Shown here in pieces: positions 1 through 9,240 of a DNA stretch of 20,619 nt; within the stretch, counting starts at the first letter, position 1, and each line of letters begins with the position of its first letter. Where the stretch lies: NCBI GenBank assembly GCA_025769875.1, contig JAGFNK010000831.1, forward strand, positions 1 through 20,619, written 5' to 3'. Below the pieces are notes generated by a model. The model ran no database searches. It saw only the letters and a program-made list of their open reading frames with translations, and was not told where the DNA came from. This DNA is from Russula earlei (Eukaryota > Basidiomycota > Agaricomycetes > Russulales > Russulaceae). Made by a program: the position numbers and the translations under genes.

Positions 1-825
1 CTCTACCTGTCTTTGTCCCTCAGCTGCCTTTGGCAGACATTGCTCAGGGTATGCTACCCCCGACCCAGAACCAGTACCAGCCAGCCCCACACCTACGACG
101 TACAAGGGTATTCGGAAGAGGAGATGGGCGTCCTCCAAACCATGTCCGGTATGCGCCTTCGAGGAGGAGCAGGATCGGAAGCGTCACCAAACCCTTCCCC
201 CCAGAGCTCTATCTATTACCATTCTTATAGCAGCAGTGGGGAAGCATCTACTGCAATGGCTGACTTAATTCTGGAGCCTCAGCAACTGAACATGATAGAA
301 GGGAGGAGGAAAAGGAACCAATGCAAGTATTGTGGCGAGGTAGGACATTTTAACAAGTACTGTCCCCTACCCCACCAATATTGCCATGACCAACTGGCAG
401 CAGATGCTGCCTCACATTGCCTAGTGCCTTCCTATCATCGCAGCTATGCCCCAGTCAGATCATGCCCTTTTCACTGAGGATGGGAACAGGCACACCCGAG
501 CAGGAAGAGGAAGTCCGACCAGGAGAGGGAGGACACTGCAAGCCCACGCATCTTGCAGGTAGCGAAAGGAGAAGGGTCCAGGACCTTTCAAGAACCTTTC
601 ACTACAACTCCTCTTCGCTCAGACACACCTCCAGTCCAGAGGTTACCTAGGGACTCTGACAGACTCCCACAGATCATGTCTCCTTCAGCCACCGCTAAGG
701 AGTCAGAGGCGATAGTGGCCTTAGCATTAGCTGCCTATGAGGCAGCAGAAGAAGGCCGATACACCTTCACCGCATCACCTCCTCGACTTGATGATGATGG
801 CGTTGACCCCACCACTCGATTTTAG
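1..825 (+). pseudogene. Zinc-knuckle gag-like ORF, C-terminal part (element D)
   Basis: One frame is open from the window edge to a TAG just before 826, with a single internal TGA at 475-477, so the 5' end is missing. A CCHC zinc knuckle (C-X2-C-X4-H-X4-C, beginning CKYCGEVGHF) is encoded at 322-363; such knuckles bind nucleic acid in retroelement Gag proteins. It is followed by about 150 codons of low-complexity, Pro/Ser/Arg- and then Ala/Glu-rich sequence, ending LDDDGVDPTTRF. The stop lies only ~30 bp before a polypurine tract and an LTR, so this ORF is the last gene of an LTR element. That is unusual, because pol normally follows gag. The knuckle and the LTR context are seen directly; the gag assignment is inference. 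A knuckle-bearing accessory ORF downstream of pol is the main alternative. Confidence 0.6.
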
Positions 826-853
826 AATTGTTGGTGTGTGGGACCACCAATCT

Positions 854-863
854 GAAGGAGGGG
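854..863 (+). other. Polypurine tract of element D
   Basis: The purine run gaaggagggg lies three bases before TGTTACCG. This is the usual arrangement of the plus-strand primer immediately upstream of a 3' LTR, and it orients element D on the plus strand. Confidence 0.65.
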
Positions 864-866
864 TAA

Positions 867-1391
867 TGTTACCGAGTGGTTTGGGGTCCGGAAGATGCCG
901 GAACACCTGAACTATGGACTGCACTGTTTGCATTATGCGTGCGTCAGATCTTGATCATTTATGTGCCTTAATATCACATTCGGAGCGCGTTGATCGTATC
1001 TTTCAGAAGATGTACTGAAGAAGCAATGAGTAGCATTGCTTCTGTCCCAGATGTTCCTGTACCACCACATACATCAATTCCTTGATTGGGGAAGCACTTA
1101 ATGCTTCCAGCACCGAGATCGTTTACATAGAAGCAACCTTGCTTCTATGAGCTGTCTTTTGCTTCTATAGCACCAACCAGTACTACAGTAGTATGAACCT
1201 TATCCCTGTAGGGCTATATAAAGCCTCCAGTAGAAACAGTTGAGCCTTAAGCTCGACTTAGTTTGCCAATCCCAAACAGTTGACTCCTACCCCGTCTGCA
1301 GAGCCCCTCTCATCTTGTTGTCATACTCTAGAAGGATCTAACACTCCTTCCCCTCCACGAGTATTGCTTGCTTGACTCAAGCATATCTGCA
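867..1391 (+). repeat. LTR between element D and element A
   Basis: The repeat begins TGTTACCGAG directly after a polypurine tract. It has a TATA box (TATATAAAG, about 1214-1222) and probably ends ...ATCTGCA at 1391, just before a possible primer-binding site. An alternative 3' end is the TAACA at 1339-1343. The upstream polypurine tract says 3' LTR of D; the downstream gag says 5' LTR of A. A single LTR may serve both after LTR-LTR recombination. No second copy lies in the window, so the right boundary is uncertain. Confidence 0.6.
1020..1149. promoter_or_regulatory. Cluster of GAAGCA/TGCTTC inverted repeats in LTR U3
   Basis: Three hairpin-forming palindromes share the same core. They are GAAGCAATG/CATTGCTTC (1020-1042), GGAAGCA/TGCTTCC (1090-1108) and CATAGAAGCAA/TTGCTTCTATG (1126-1149, 2-nt spacer). 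A further TGCTTCTATAG lies at about 1160. They sit 70-190 bp upstream of the TATA box, where transcription-factor sites would be expected. Confidence 0.5.
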
Positions 1392-1392
1392 T

Positions 1393-1404
1393 TGGTAGGA
1401 CACG
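1393..1404 (+). other. Possible primer-binding site
   Basis: TGGTAGGACACG follows the proposed LTR end (...CA, then one t). A TGG start and similarity to initiator-Met-type primer sites suggest a tRNA primer-binding site. I cannot test this without tRNA sequences. Confidence 0.3.
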
Positions 1405-1420
1405 TTTATAGACGCGACCA

Positions 1421-2685
1421 TTGATCTTATTTAAGGCACTTTGGAGCCTTAACACAGGAGTGGAAAACGTTCAAGAATTCAACCCATACAATTTCACAGG
1501 TCTCTTCCTAGATAAACCAGTCAAGTGGAGCCATTCTAGAAGATATTGGGTTTACTACAACAACAAAGAAGTCGACTTCACAGCTAGAGCAACACAAGAA
1601 GTTACCGCTGTTCTAGGCACTGCACCAAGTGTTTGAAGCGCTACTCCAGGACCCTCTACCCAACGAAATACTCAACAACCCACTCCGCACACAGTTAGCA
1701 ACGTACCACAAACAATCCCTTGAACACTCACTCCAACTAGAATCCAGTTACAAGGTCCAGCTCAACCTATTGTTACAACCACAACAACTCAGAATCCCAC
1801 CATGTCAAGCAATCCACACCTTGTTGGAACTGCCCCAGAACCCTTTGATGGAAAGGCTGACAATGCAGAAGCCTTTTGGGCAGCCCTGGCCAATTATTAC
1901 TACATCAATGGCGACTCTTTTACAGATGAAAGCAAGAAAGTTGCCACTGCACTAACCCACTTTAAAGTAGGAACACCCACTGGAGCATGGGCTAGAGAAC
2001 AAACTACTAAAGCCATGGCTCGTACTGTAGCAGACTACAGATCATGGAATGACTTTAAAAAGGCCTTTGCTGACCATTTTATCCCTGCAGAAGCAGAATT
2101 GGCTTCTGCCAACACTATGTACACTTATTATCAAGGAAAACTACCATTTAATGAATGGTATCAGAAATGGTCCCACCACGCATCATGAGCTACCACCGAC
2201 GAAAGGACAAAGATGTATGCATTCAGGAAGAACATTAATCCAGCCCTACATCAGAAGATATTGGGAATCACACTGACACCAACTACACTTGCAGCCCTTG
2301 TCAAAGCAGCAAGAGAATTTGACAACCGGTTCCACCTATACAATTCCATGGCCTTTAGAGGAGGACGCTCTGTGTGTACTTGGGGATTAAACACTCAAGG
2401 ATCAGACGATCCCTTGGAAATTAACTTGTACCAAGGAGAACCTAACAAACAACCCTGGGAATCCAAGAGTGAAAGAAAACCCCTCACAGATGCAGAGAAA
2501 GAGTTTCAACGCAAAAACAATGTCTGTTATTACTGTGGAAAGAAGAACCATATGGCAAATCAATGTAGAGCAAAGAAAGCAGCCCAAGGACGCCAACAAC
2601 AAGGATCTCGCCCCCAAACAGTCAGAGCTACAACCATCCAAGATGAAAACATCGAACCTGTGCAAGAAGAACCTATTCCTGTTGC
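1421..2685 (+). pseudogene. gag: Ty3/gypsy Gag (element A), interrupted
   Basis: One frame runs from 1421 into the B1 insertion, broken only by TGA at 1634, 1721 and 2186. The N-terminal ~125 codons are poorly recognisable and end in a Pro/Thr/Gln-rich linker. From the ATG at 1802 comes a typical basidiomycete gypsy capsid region (GTAPEPFDGKADNAEAFW, then FKKAFADHFIPAEAE and YAFRKNINPALHQKIL). A CCHC zinc knuckle (CYYCGKKNHMANQC) lies at 2525-2566, followed by a basic Gln-rich tail. Gag packages element RNA. A gag-pol frame would normally continue into protease and reverse transcriptase, but the reading enters the B1 LTR at 2686 and ends at a chance stop at 2773. A's pol is not in this window. 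Confidence 0.85.
2681..2685. other. Target-site copy gttgc at left end of B1
   Basis: The five bases immediately before the B1 LTR (TGTCAAGAC...) are gttgc, within A's gag. The matching copy at the far end of B1 is absent because B1's 5' half is lost. Confidence 0.4.
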
Positions 2686-3514
2686 TGTCAAGACATGTAC
2701 TGCTGATCTGTGTGGACTCAGGAGCAGGTGGGCATGGGTCGGAACAGATGGTATGCAGCGTAGGCGGCGTTGAACAAGAGGATGAGCCAAATGACTAAGA
2801 AATACCAGATGGGAACTGGTACATGTAACTGGAGGCAGAGGTGAAGGTTAGAAGCCAGTGCAGCGAGGGGGCTTTAAACAAGGCAGTTGTAGAAGAGTAC
2901 CTTGGCGATGAGGGGAGTCTTTAAACTGAGCGGTCGCAGGGGAGTACCCAGGAAGATGAGAGTATCACAAATGGACAGTCTGACAACTGCCATGCTTCAT
3001 TGGGGTTTATATACAGTGTACAGGGTCAATTACAAAGAACTGGGACTATTCTAGACTCTTTGGTACCATCCAATAGGACTACAGAGGCATAAACTTGCTT
3101 GTGTCAAGTTTCAGGCTTACTGAGTGCATTACTGATCATTGTGGAGCAATGACATCATTATGATGTCACTGTAGAGCACTTAGTGAGCCTATGAGGTCAC
3201 TGTGGAGTCGCTCAGTCAGCCATGATGTCATTGGAGTCTTGATGACATCAGATGATTTATGCAACAGTTTTTAAGAGTTTGTGCCACTGTTTCGGGTCCA
3301 TGGTGGCTGGGTGGCCATGTGGCTGCCACGCGATGATTACCCGATTAGGAAACGGGTGCCTGGTTGTGTTATAGTGCCTTTGCAATAGCGATATCTTGCA
3401 CTGCAGGAGGGATAGCCCAGTAAATGGAAGGGAGTCGGCAATGCAAAGTGAGAGAGGTCTCTCTTGAGTGAAATAGGACAATCCATGGTCAGGACTTGGC
3501 CTTGGTTTGTAACA
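2686..3514 (-). repeat. 3' LTR of B1 (829 bp)
   Basis: Read on the minus strand it starts TGTTACAAACC and ends GTCTTGACA. The boundaries agree with B2's LTR, which has the same 829-bp length. The minus-strand TATA box (TATATAAA) is at 3006-3013. Outside the left edge lies element A gag; outside the right edge lies a polypurine tract. Confidence 0.88.
3150..3250. promoter_or_regulatory. CRE-like palindrome array in B1 U3
   Basis: TGACATCA-tta-TGATGTCA at 3150-3168 is a perfect inverted repeat. TGATGTCA (3223-3230) and TGACATCA (3243-3250) form a second, wider pair. The 8-mers differ by one base from the CRE/ATF site TGACGTCA. They lie about 140-240 bp upstream of the minus-strand TATA box. 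B2 keeps most sites but has TGGCATCA in the first arm. Confidence 0.5.
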
Positions 3515-3530
3515 TTCATCCCCTCTTTAT
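3515..3530 (-). other. Polypurine tract of B1
   Basis: On the minus strand an AAAGAGGGGATGAA run lies immediately before TGTTACAAACC, the LTR start. The same arrangement is found in B2. Confidence 0.65.
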
Positions 3531-3745
3531 AGACTTGTTGCTCCTGCAACGGTAGGGATTTGTTTCTTTGGAAGGTGGAGTAGTTTGCATATGAAAAGTC
3601 AAAGTCTGTTCATTCATGGGGAGTTCTCTCTTGTTCTATGGATTGCTTTGGGGATAGCTGTGGTCAATTGAGTGCATGTGATCGCAGGGGTTCTCTGAAA
3701 GGTTTGTTGGTAACAAGGATAAAGGTAGTCATCGACAGAGGTCAT
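3527..3745 (-). pseudogene. Small 3' ORF of B1 between pol and LTR
   Basis: A 72-codon frame begins at an ATG just downstream of the pol stop and overlaps the polypurine tract. In B1 it carries TGA at 3614-3616 and 3599-3601; B2 has CGA at both places and is open for the same length (18716-18934). No known domain is visible. It may be a small accessory ORF or simply untranslated sequence with a chance frame. Confidence 0.3.
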
Positions 3746-3761
3746 GATGAGAGTTGTTGGT

Positions 3762-5648
3762 TTAGGGGTTACTCCTGGTGGGAATCATTCTAAGTGCCTT
3801 CGGATATTTCTGATGGAAGTCTTTAACAAGTGATTGCACGTTTGATAGGTTAGATGCTGGTTCCCAAGTATTTTCTGCAGCCGTGTACCCTTTCCATTTA
3901 ACTAGGTATTGGATTCCTTTGCGGTTTGGGGAGAGCCAAGAGTTTAGGATCTGTTCTACTTCATATTGTTCTTCACCTTCGACTAATATTGGTGGTGGGT
4001 TTGAAAAGTTAGGACCATGGGCAATGGTTTCTTTGTAAGGTTTAATCAGGGAGTGGTGAAAAACCAGGTGTATTTTCCAGGACTTTGGTAGTTCAAGGTG
4101 AATGTTTACTGGATAGGCAGTGATGACTTTGAATGGTCCATAGCGTCGAGGGGCTAGTTTTGCTTTTGGGTGAGTGGTTCGTAGATTTGTGGCTTCCAAC
4201 CATACTTGATCTCCTTCTTTAAAATGAAATGTGGAGGATTGAGGTCCTGATTGCTTCATGATCTCAGTTGCTCGGTTCAGGGAGATAGCTACTTCTTCTC
4301 TGAGCCGGTTTAGTCTTGTTAGTCTTTCTTGGATTGAAGGGAACTTTGATGTAAAGGCAAGGGGCGGAGCAAATGTTGGGTTGAAGCCATACCAGACCTT
4401 GAAAGGGGGTTTGTTTGTAGCACTGTGTTGTCTGGCATTATGTGCAAACTCCATGAAGGGAATTAGTTCTGCCCAATTGTCCACTTGGTGGCTGCAAAAT
4501 ATTCGTAGGTATTGTTCTAGTTCTTGGTTAACTCATTCTGTTTCTCCATCTGTCTATGGGTGATATGCCATGCTCAATGATACCTTGACATTTAATTTCT
4601 TCCATAGTTCTTGAGTGACTTTTGCTGCAAATTGAGGGCCTCTGTCTGATATTATTTGTGTTGGGAGGCCTATTCTCCTCCAGACATTGTTCATGATTAG
4701 TGTTGCCTGTTTCATCCGCTGTGATTGTTTTGTGGCAGGGGGTAATGATTATTGCTTTGCTGAATCGATCTACCACAACTAGGAGGCTGTCAAAGCCTTG
4801 TGAAATTGGTAGGTCCATGATAAAGTCCATGGTAATGCTCTTCCATACTTCTCCAGCTGGTGTAATTGGTACAAGGGGTGTTTCTGTCTTTGGGCGGTTC
4901 TTTGTACTTTGGCAAATTGCACAACCATCTACATAACTTTTGACATATGTTAGCATTCCTGGCCACCAATAGTTTCGGCTGATTAGCTCGTAAGTTTTCC
5001 ATTGGCCAGGATGTCCGGTGGCAAGGGAGTCATGATGTAGTTTCAGAATTTTCTTTCGTAGGGTGTCATTGTTTGGGATATAGACTTTTCCTTTGAATAA
5101 TATTAGTCCATCTTCGAGGTTCCAGTCTTGTAAGCCTTTGGATAATTGTCTTGGTCCATTCTTTATAATGATTGCTGACGCATTAGATACTTCTGGGTCA
5201 TAGTCTTTGCTAGATTCGCAGTTGTTGTCAAAGTTCTTGGTCGCCAATCGGTTCTGTAGCAGAGGTGCGTGTTGCTCTAATTTTAAAATATTTGTCATCT
5301 AGGAGCACCTTTCCATCATTTTCATTTTGTATCTCCTCTTTAAAGTCTGGCCACCTGGACAGACCATCTGCTTTGTTCATAGTTCCTGGGTGATGGGTGA
5401 TGGTAAAATCAAAATTGCTAAGAAGGAGTGCCCATCGGGCTTGTCATCGTGTAAGTTTTTGCTTTGTCATGAAGTATGTCAAATTATTGTGGTCCGTCCA
5501 TAGATCAATGGGGTGTGTAGTGCCTTCAAGGTAGTGTCGGAAGTGCCAGAGGGATGAGACGATGGCTAGGAGTTCTTTATCATAGATCATGTAATTCCGC
5601 TGTGCGGGGTCCAAGGATTTCGAAAAATAGGCGACTGGGTGATATCTG
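3762..5648 (-). pseudogene. pol: Pol C-terminal region of B1: RNase H, integrase, chromodomain
   Basis: Reading right to left, RNase H (VAYFSKSLDP, YDKELLAIV, FRHYLEG) starts at the TIR1 junction. Then follow the integrase zinc-binding region (HHDSLATGHPGQWKTYELI... with CAICQ near 4920), the DDE core (TMDFIMDLP, then SDRGPQF in B2), a GPY/F-type segment (YGPFKVITAYPVN), and a chromodomain at about 3965-3812 (YEVEQILNSW...YLVKWKGY...ENTWEPASNL). Integrase inserts element cDNA, and chromodomains steer it to modified histones. Compared with B2 there is an extra t at 5215-5216 and an extra c at 4706-4707, each shifting frame, plus TGA at 5444, 5228 and 4533. The copy is therefore dead. The real stop is TAA at 3762. 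Confidence 0.9.
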
Positions 5649-6060
5649 TTATTGCCGTTTTCAGCACACTTGGCGGAGTTTGAATTCCACCCAAATTGGT
5701 GCAGAAACCCCCTCAAACATGTGGGATGAATATCTCCCTCAAAACAGCTTCAATTCATATGAAACTTATTGTCCCTGAATTGCCTGAATGAGGGCTAGGC
5801 AGCCCCATTGTTTTCATGAGATTTGAATGAGAATTGGTGGAGCTGGACTCAAGCCACCTCCACATGTGTATTAGATGAATTACAACTCAAATCATGGTCT
5901 ATATCCATTATTTTTCCCTCATGTTGTACCCATGGGCTGTCTTGAGGCAGCCCCATAGTGTTTTTGACTCAAGTGTTGTGGTGTGCAACATTGTTTTCAG
6001 TGTGATCAGAGTGACGGCCAGCCACTCATTGCCCCTCTCACCTCTCCATTCTGACCATCT
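5649..6060 (+). repeat. Left inverted repeat of TIR1
   Basis: This is the reverse complement of 8828-9240. It contains two short hairpins with the same core, GGGCT-AGCCC (5792-5805) and GGGCTG-CAGCCC (5934-5953), both mirrored in the right arm. Confidence 0.85.
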
Positions 6061-6221
6061 TTTGCCCTCATTCCCACCACACCCGCTGGCTCAGCTGCAT
6101 CAGTCGCACCACTCCCTTCCAACTTGCATTTGGCCCTCCACACCCACAGTCGCAGCCGCACCAGTCACACTGCCTGCGTTGACCTGCCATCTGTCTTCAC
6201 CACACGCCGCACTCTATCAGC

Positions 6222-8342
6222 ATGCCGACTCAGTTAGAATACCTCAAGCTCAAGTGGGATCTGGAGGACCTTATCGCCTTCTTGTCAAGACTCCACATGT
6301 GTGACTGGGAAGACGTAGATGAATACTACCAGAGTTTCAGGGCAATCTGCAGTCCCCTCATCCATGCATGCCGCCTGTGCTACAAAGATTGTGACAAGTC
6401 ATTCTGTTGAAGCAGATGGGCGCAGGTTATGATAAGAGCGATAAGATCCTTAAGATCTATCACAAGATATTTCAGTATTGTGTAAGACAAGACTATAATT
6501 CAGTAATACCTATCAAAAGATATCTACAACACGTGATTAGATGCGAGAGATAAGATAGGAAACAGTAAGTACTCACTTCAGTATTGTGTAAGACAAGACT
6601 GAAGTGATCTATCGAAATACGATGCTCTTAAGTACTCCAGAGCGTCTCTAAGTACACTGCAGGTAGCTACCATCAATAAGAAACAAAGATCATACAAGGA
6701 TCAGTCATTAGTAGCTACCGATTGTCATCAATTAACTTATCATTGTAAGTAACGCAGATCTCAGCATATGAGCTGAGCCGGAGATGCCCGGTCCGTGTAA
6801 CCGACGCGTCAACGTGTCTGAGCTGTGATTACATCACAACGTCCCAGGGTAGTGGTAACACACCAAATCAATGATAATCTCAACACATTCTGGCTCAGAC
6901 TCCACCCAGACGACCACCGGATGGTCTCCCAACGTCTCGGCCCCTGGTGCCCAAATGAACAGCAGAGGCACTTTGTCGATTTCTGAGAAGTATTCGACAC
7001 ACTAGTCAAGATATTCTCTCAGTGTCCCTGTGACATTCAGTGGGAACGCCAACTCTGCTCTGCAGATGAAGACAAAGACAACTACACATACCCTGTGCCC
7101 ATGCCTGCTCCAGCCTCCATCCCTACATTGTGCACCATCGCCTCCACCTTGCCTGCCTTGCCCATCGTCCCTGTGGTTCCCACCTCGTCCGCCGTTCCCG
7201 TCACCTCGTTCACCACCGCCATCCTCAACTCGCCAGCCATCATCGCCTTGGCTCCACCTGCCCTCACCGTCCCAGCATCGCCCACATTCGCCATCGTCGC
7301 CACCTCATCTGTCCCCGCCGCCATAACCTCAGCCGTGACATCACCTATCGCCACTGTCCCCATCTTTGCCCAACCAGCTCCTGCGCCCTCAGTGTCGCCT
7401 GCTATGGCCACTGTCTCAGCTCCATGCACAACCACCATCTCAACCTTGCCCACCGACATTTTAGCGCCACCCACCACTTCAGCCCTCACAGCCTCATCTG
7501 CCACCCCCGCCTTCATCTCATCCGCTCCCACGCCCTCAGTTGTCTCGTCACCCTCAGTCTCGTCCGTCACCTTGTCCGTCGCCACAGTAGCCTCAGTCAT
7601 GCCAGCCGCTGATTTCGCATCAGTCTCCATCTTAGACTCGCCCATACTCGTCAGTTCAGCCCAGTCCATCATAGCACCAGCATCGCCAGCTGCCGCCGCC
7701 ATCTCCACCCTGCCCTCAGCCTCATCCTTCTCAGTCTCAGCCGCCACCACTGTGCCCCTAGTTTTGCCAGCCATCTCCATCACCCCAGCTTCAGATCAGT
7801 CAACCGCCGCCACCGCGCTCTTAGCCTTGCCAGCCACCTTAGTCTTGTCAGCCGCCGCCATAGCCTCAGCCTCAGCCACCAACGTCTTAGCGCCACATGC
7901 CACCACCTCCACCACCATCTCACAAGCCACCGCCACCACGCCCTTGTCAGCCACAGCCACCATCGCCCCTGCGTCGCCCTCAGTCGTCGCCTCCACCCCG
8001 TCCGCCTCCATTGTCACACCAGCTCAGTCCACCGCCACCTTCTCAGTCTCAGCCTCAGTCTTCTCAGTCTCAGCCGCCACTTTAGTAGTTTCACACAACA
8101 CCAGCACCACTGCACCGTCGCAACCCCTCGCCACCAGCACCACCCCAGAAGACCAAGAAGGCCTCAGCCACGAACTTAGCCACAACATGCCACAACAGGA
8201 GCAGAAGCCGCCGCCATGCTGCCACCGCAGGAGAAGCAGTCACCAACACCAACAGCACACCACACACTGCCTCCCACATCGCCTCCCCATCCGTTCACAC
8301 AGTCTCACCCACGTCTGCTGCCGACACCTGCAGTGGAGATGA
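6222..8342 (+). pseudogene. Gag-like ORF with Ala/Ser/Thr/Pro-rich tail inside TIR1
   Basis: A single frame starts at ATG 6222 (MPTQLEYLKLKWDLEDL). It is interrupted by a solo LTR plus TSD (486 bp, frame-neutral) and resumes at 6891. Joined, it has the pattern DVDEYYQSF...PLI...KSF|WLRLHPDD...QRL...VFDTL. This resembles the helical Gag-like domain of many agaricomycete retroelement-associated hypothetical proteins, a resemblance recalled from memory and not searched. One TGA occurs at 6984. From about 7095 the frame becomes a ~410-residue mucin-like stretch of Ala, Ser, Thr, Pro and Val, ending at 8342. No protease, reverse transcriptase or transposase motif follows. The ATG is the first in frame, but the domain probably begins upstream. 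Confidence 0.5.
6405..6885. repeat. Solo LTR in TIR1 gag-like gene
   Basis: The 481-bp insert runs TGTTGAAGC...ATCTCAACA and is flanked by perfect 5-bp duplications cattc at 6400-6404 and 6886-6890. Removing it with one duplication restores the gag-like frame. It carries an exact 24-bp direct repeat (6471-6494 and 6577-6600) and an inverted pair TCACTTCAGT/ACTGAAGTGA (6573-6607). Its internal region was evidently lost by LTR-LTR recombination. Confidence 0.88.
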
Positions 8343-8536
8343 CCCTGCCACTGCTGCCGCAAGACGACAGATCCCACCCCTGCGCAAGCCACCCCACGCA
8401 TCCTCTTTCTCAAGTCCTCGCCACCTATGTCTCTATCTACAAACTCACACTCACCACATATGCCTTCACTCCTCGTCCACGCCTGCTGCCACCACCTGCA
8501 ATGGAGACGACCACGCTGCCACCACCACAAGACAAC
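8309..8536 (+). repeat. Degenerate direct repeat in TIR1 interior
   Basis: Segments starting at 8309 and 8477 (CCACGYCTGCTGCC...CACCTGCARTGGAGA) repeat with a spacing of 168 bp over about 60 bp. They fall at and after the end of the Ala/Ser-rich frame, suggesting local tandem duplication in low-complexity sequence. Confidence 0.5.
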
Positions 8537-8827
8537 ACCACCACCACGCAATCTTTGTGTCCACGTCTGCACTCAGCATTCCAGCAGGGACTGCTCCCCT
8601 CCCCTCTCTCCTCTCCTATTACCTTGGACCAGTCAGCCTTATGATCTCACTCACACATCCCTGGACTCGCTACACCATCTCAACCAGTCTTGATTCACTT
8701 TCATGCCTTTCATCTCTAGTACCTCTCTCCTGTATATAAAAACACCCTAGCTACTCTGTAGTAGAAAGAGTTCAGAATAGGACCCCTCTTTGCAACCCAC
8801 TCCTCTCTGTCTGTGAAAAACAAGAAG
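8343..8827. other. C-rich spacer of TIR1 with a TATA box
   Basis: No supported gene is seen here. The sequence is strongly C/T- and CA-rich. TATATAAA at 8733-8740 lies ~90 bp before the right inverted repeat and could be a plus-strand core promoter, but nothing recognisable is downstream of it. Confidence 0.4.
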
Positions 8828-9240
8828 GATGGTCAGAATCGAGAGGTGAGAGGGGTGATGAGTGGCTGGCCGCAACTCCAATTGCACTGGAAACAACGTT
8901 GCACACCACAACACTTGAGTCAACAACACTATGGGGCTGCCTCAAGACAGCCCATGGGTACAACATGAGGGAAAAATAATAGATATAGACCATTATTTTG
9001 AGTTGTAATTCATCTAATACACATGTGGAGGTGTCTTGAGTCCAGCTCCACCAATTCTCACTCAAATCTCATGAAAACAATGGGGCTGCCTAGCCCTCAT
9101 TCAGGCGATTCAAGGACAATAAATTGTATGTGAATTGAAGCTGTTTTGAGGGAGATATTTGCCCTGCACATTTGAGAGAGTTTTCTGCGCTGATTTGGGT
9201 GGAATTCAAACTCCACCAAGTGCGCTGAAAACAGCAATAA
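8828..9240 (-). repeat. Right inverted repeat of TIR1
   Basis: This is the reverse complement of 5649-6060, including the paired GGGCTG/CAGCCC hairpins. It ends at ...gctgaaaacagcaataa, after which element C gag begins. Confidence 0.85.

Larger units (their letters stand above)
2686..5648 (-). mobile_element. Ty3/gypsy chromovirus copy B1, 5'-truncated
   Basis: A minus-strand element lies here. Its 3' LTR is on the left, followed rightwards by 3' UTR, chromodomain, integrase, and the C-terminal part of RNase H. Its gag, protease, reverse transcriptase and 5' LTR are missing; homology stops at the TIR1 boundary near 5648. A sister copy (B2) at 17875-20619 is collinear and very similar, which fixes the left boundary and shows the B1 indels. 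Confidence 0.85.
5649..9240. mobile_element. TIR1: unit with ~412-bp terminal inverted repeats
   Basis: Inverted repeats at 5649-6060 and 8828-9240 match over their full lengths, with roughly nine in ten bases identical by eye. The outer ends read ttattgc-gttttcag. Between them are a gag-like gene, a solo LTR inserted in it, and C-rich sequence. No transposase is visible, so this would be a non-autonomous DNA transposon or a structure produced by rearrangement. The flanks are pol of B1 (left) and gag of C (right), and I find no target-site duplication. Confidence 0.65.

Noticed and set aside
7082..7783. 233-residue minus-strand frame, Ala/Glu/Gly-rich
   Set aside because: It is the antisense shadow of the Ala/Ser/Thr/Pro-rich plus frame; the composition follows from the repeated codons and no domain is visible.
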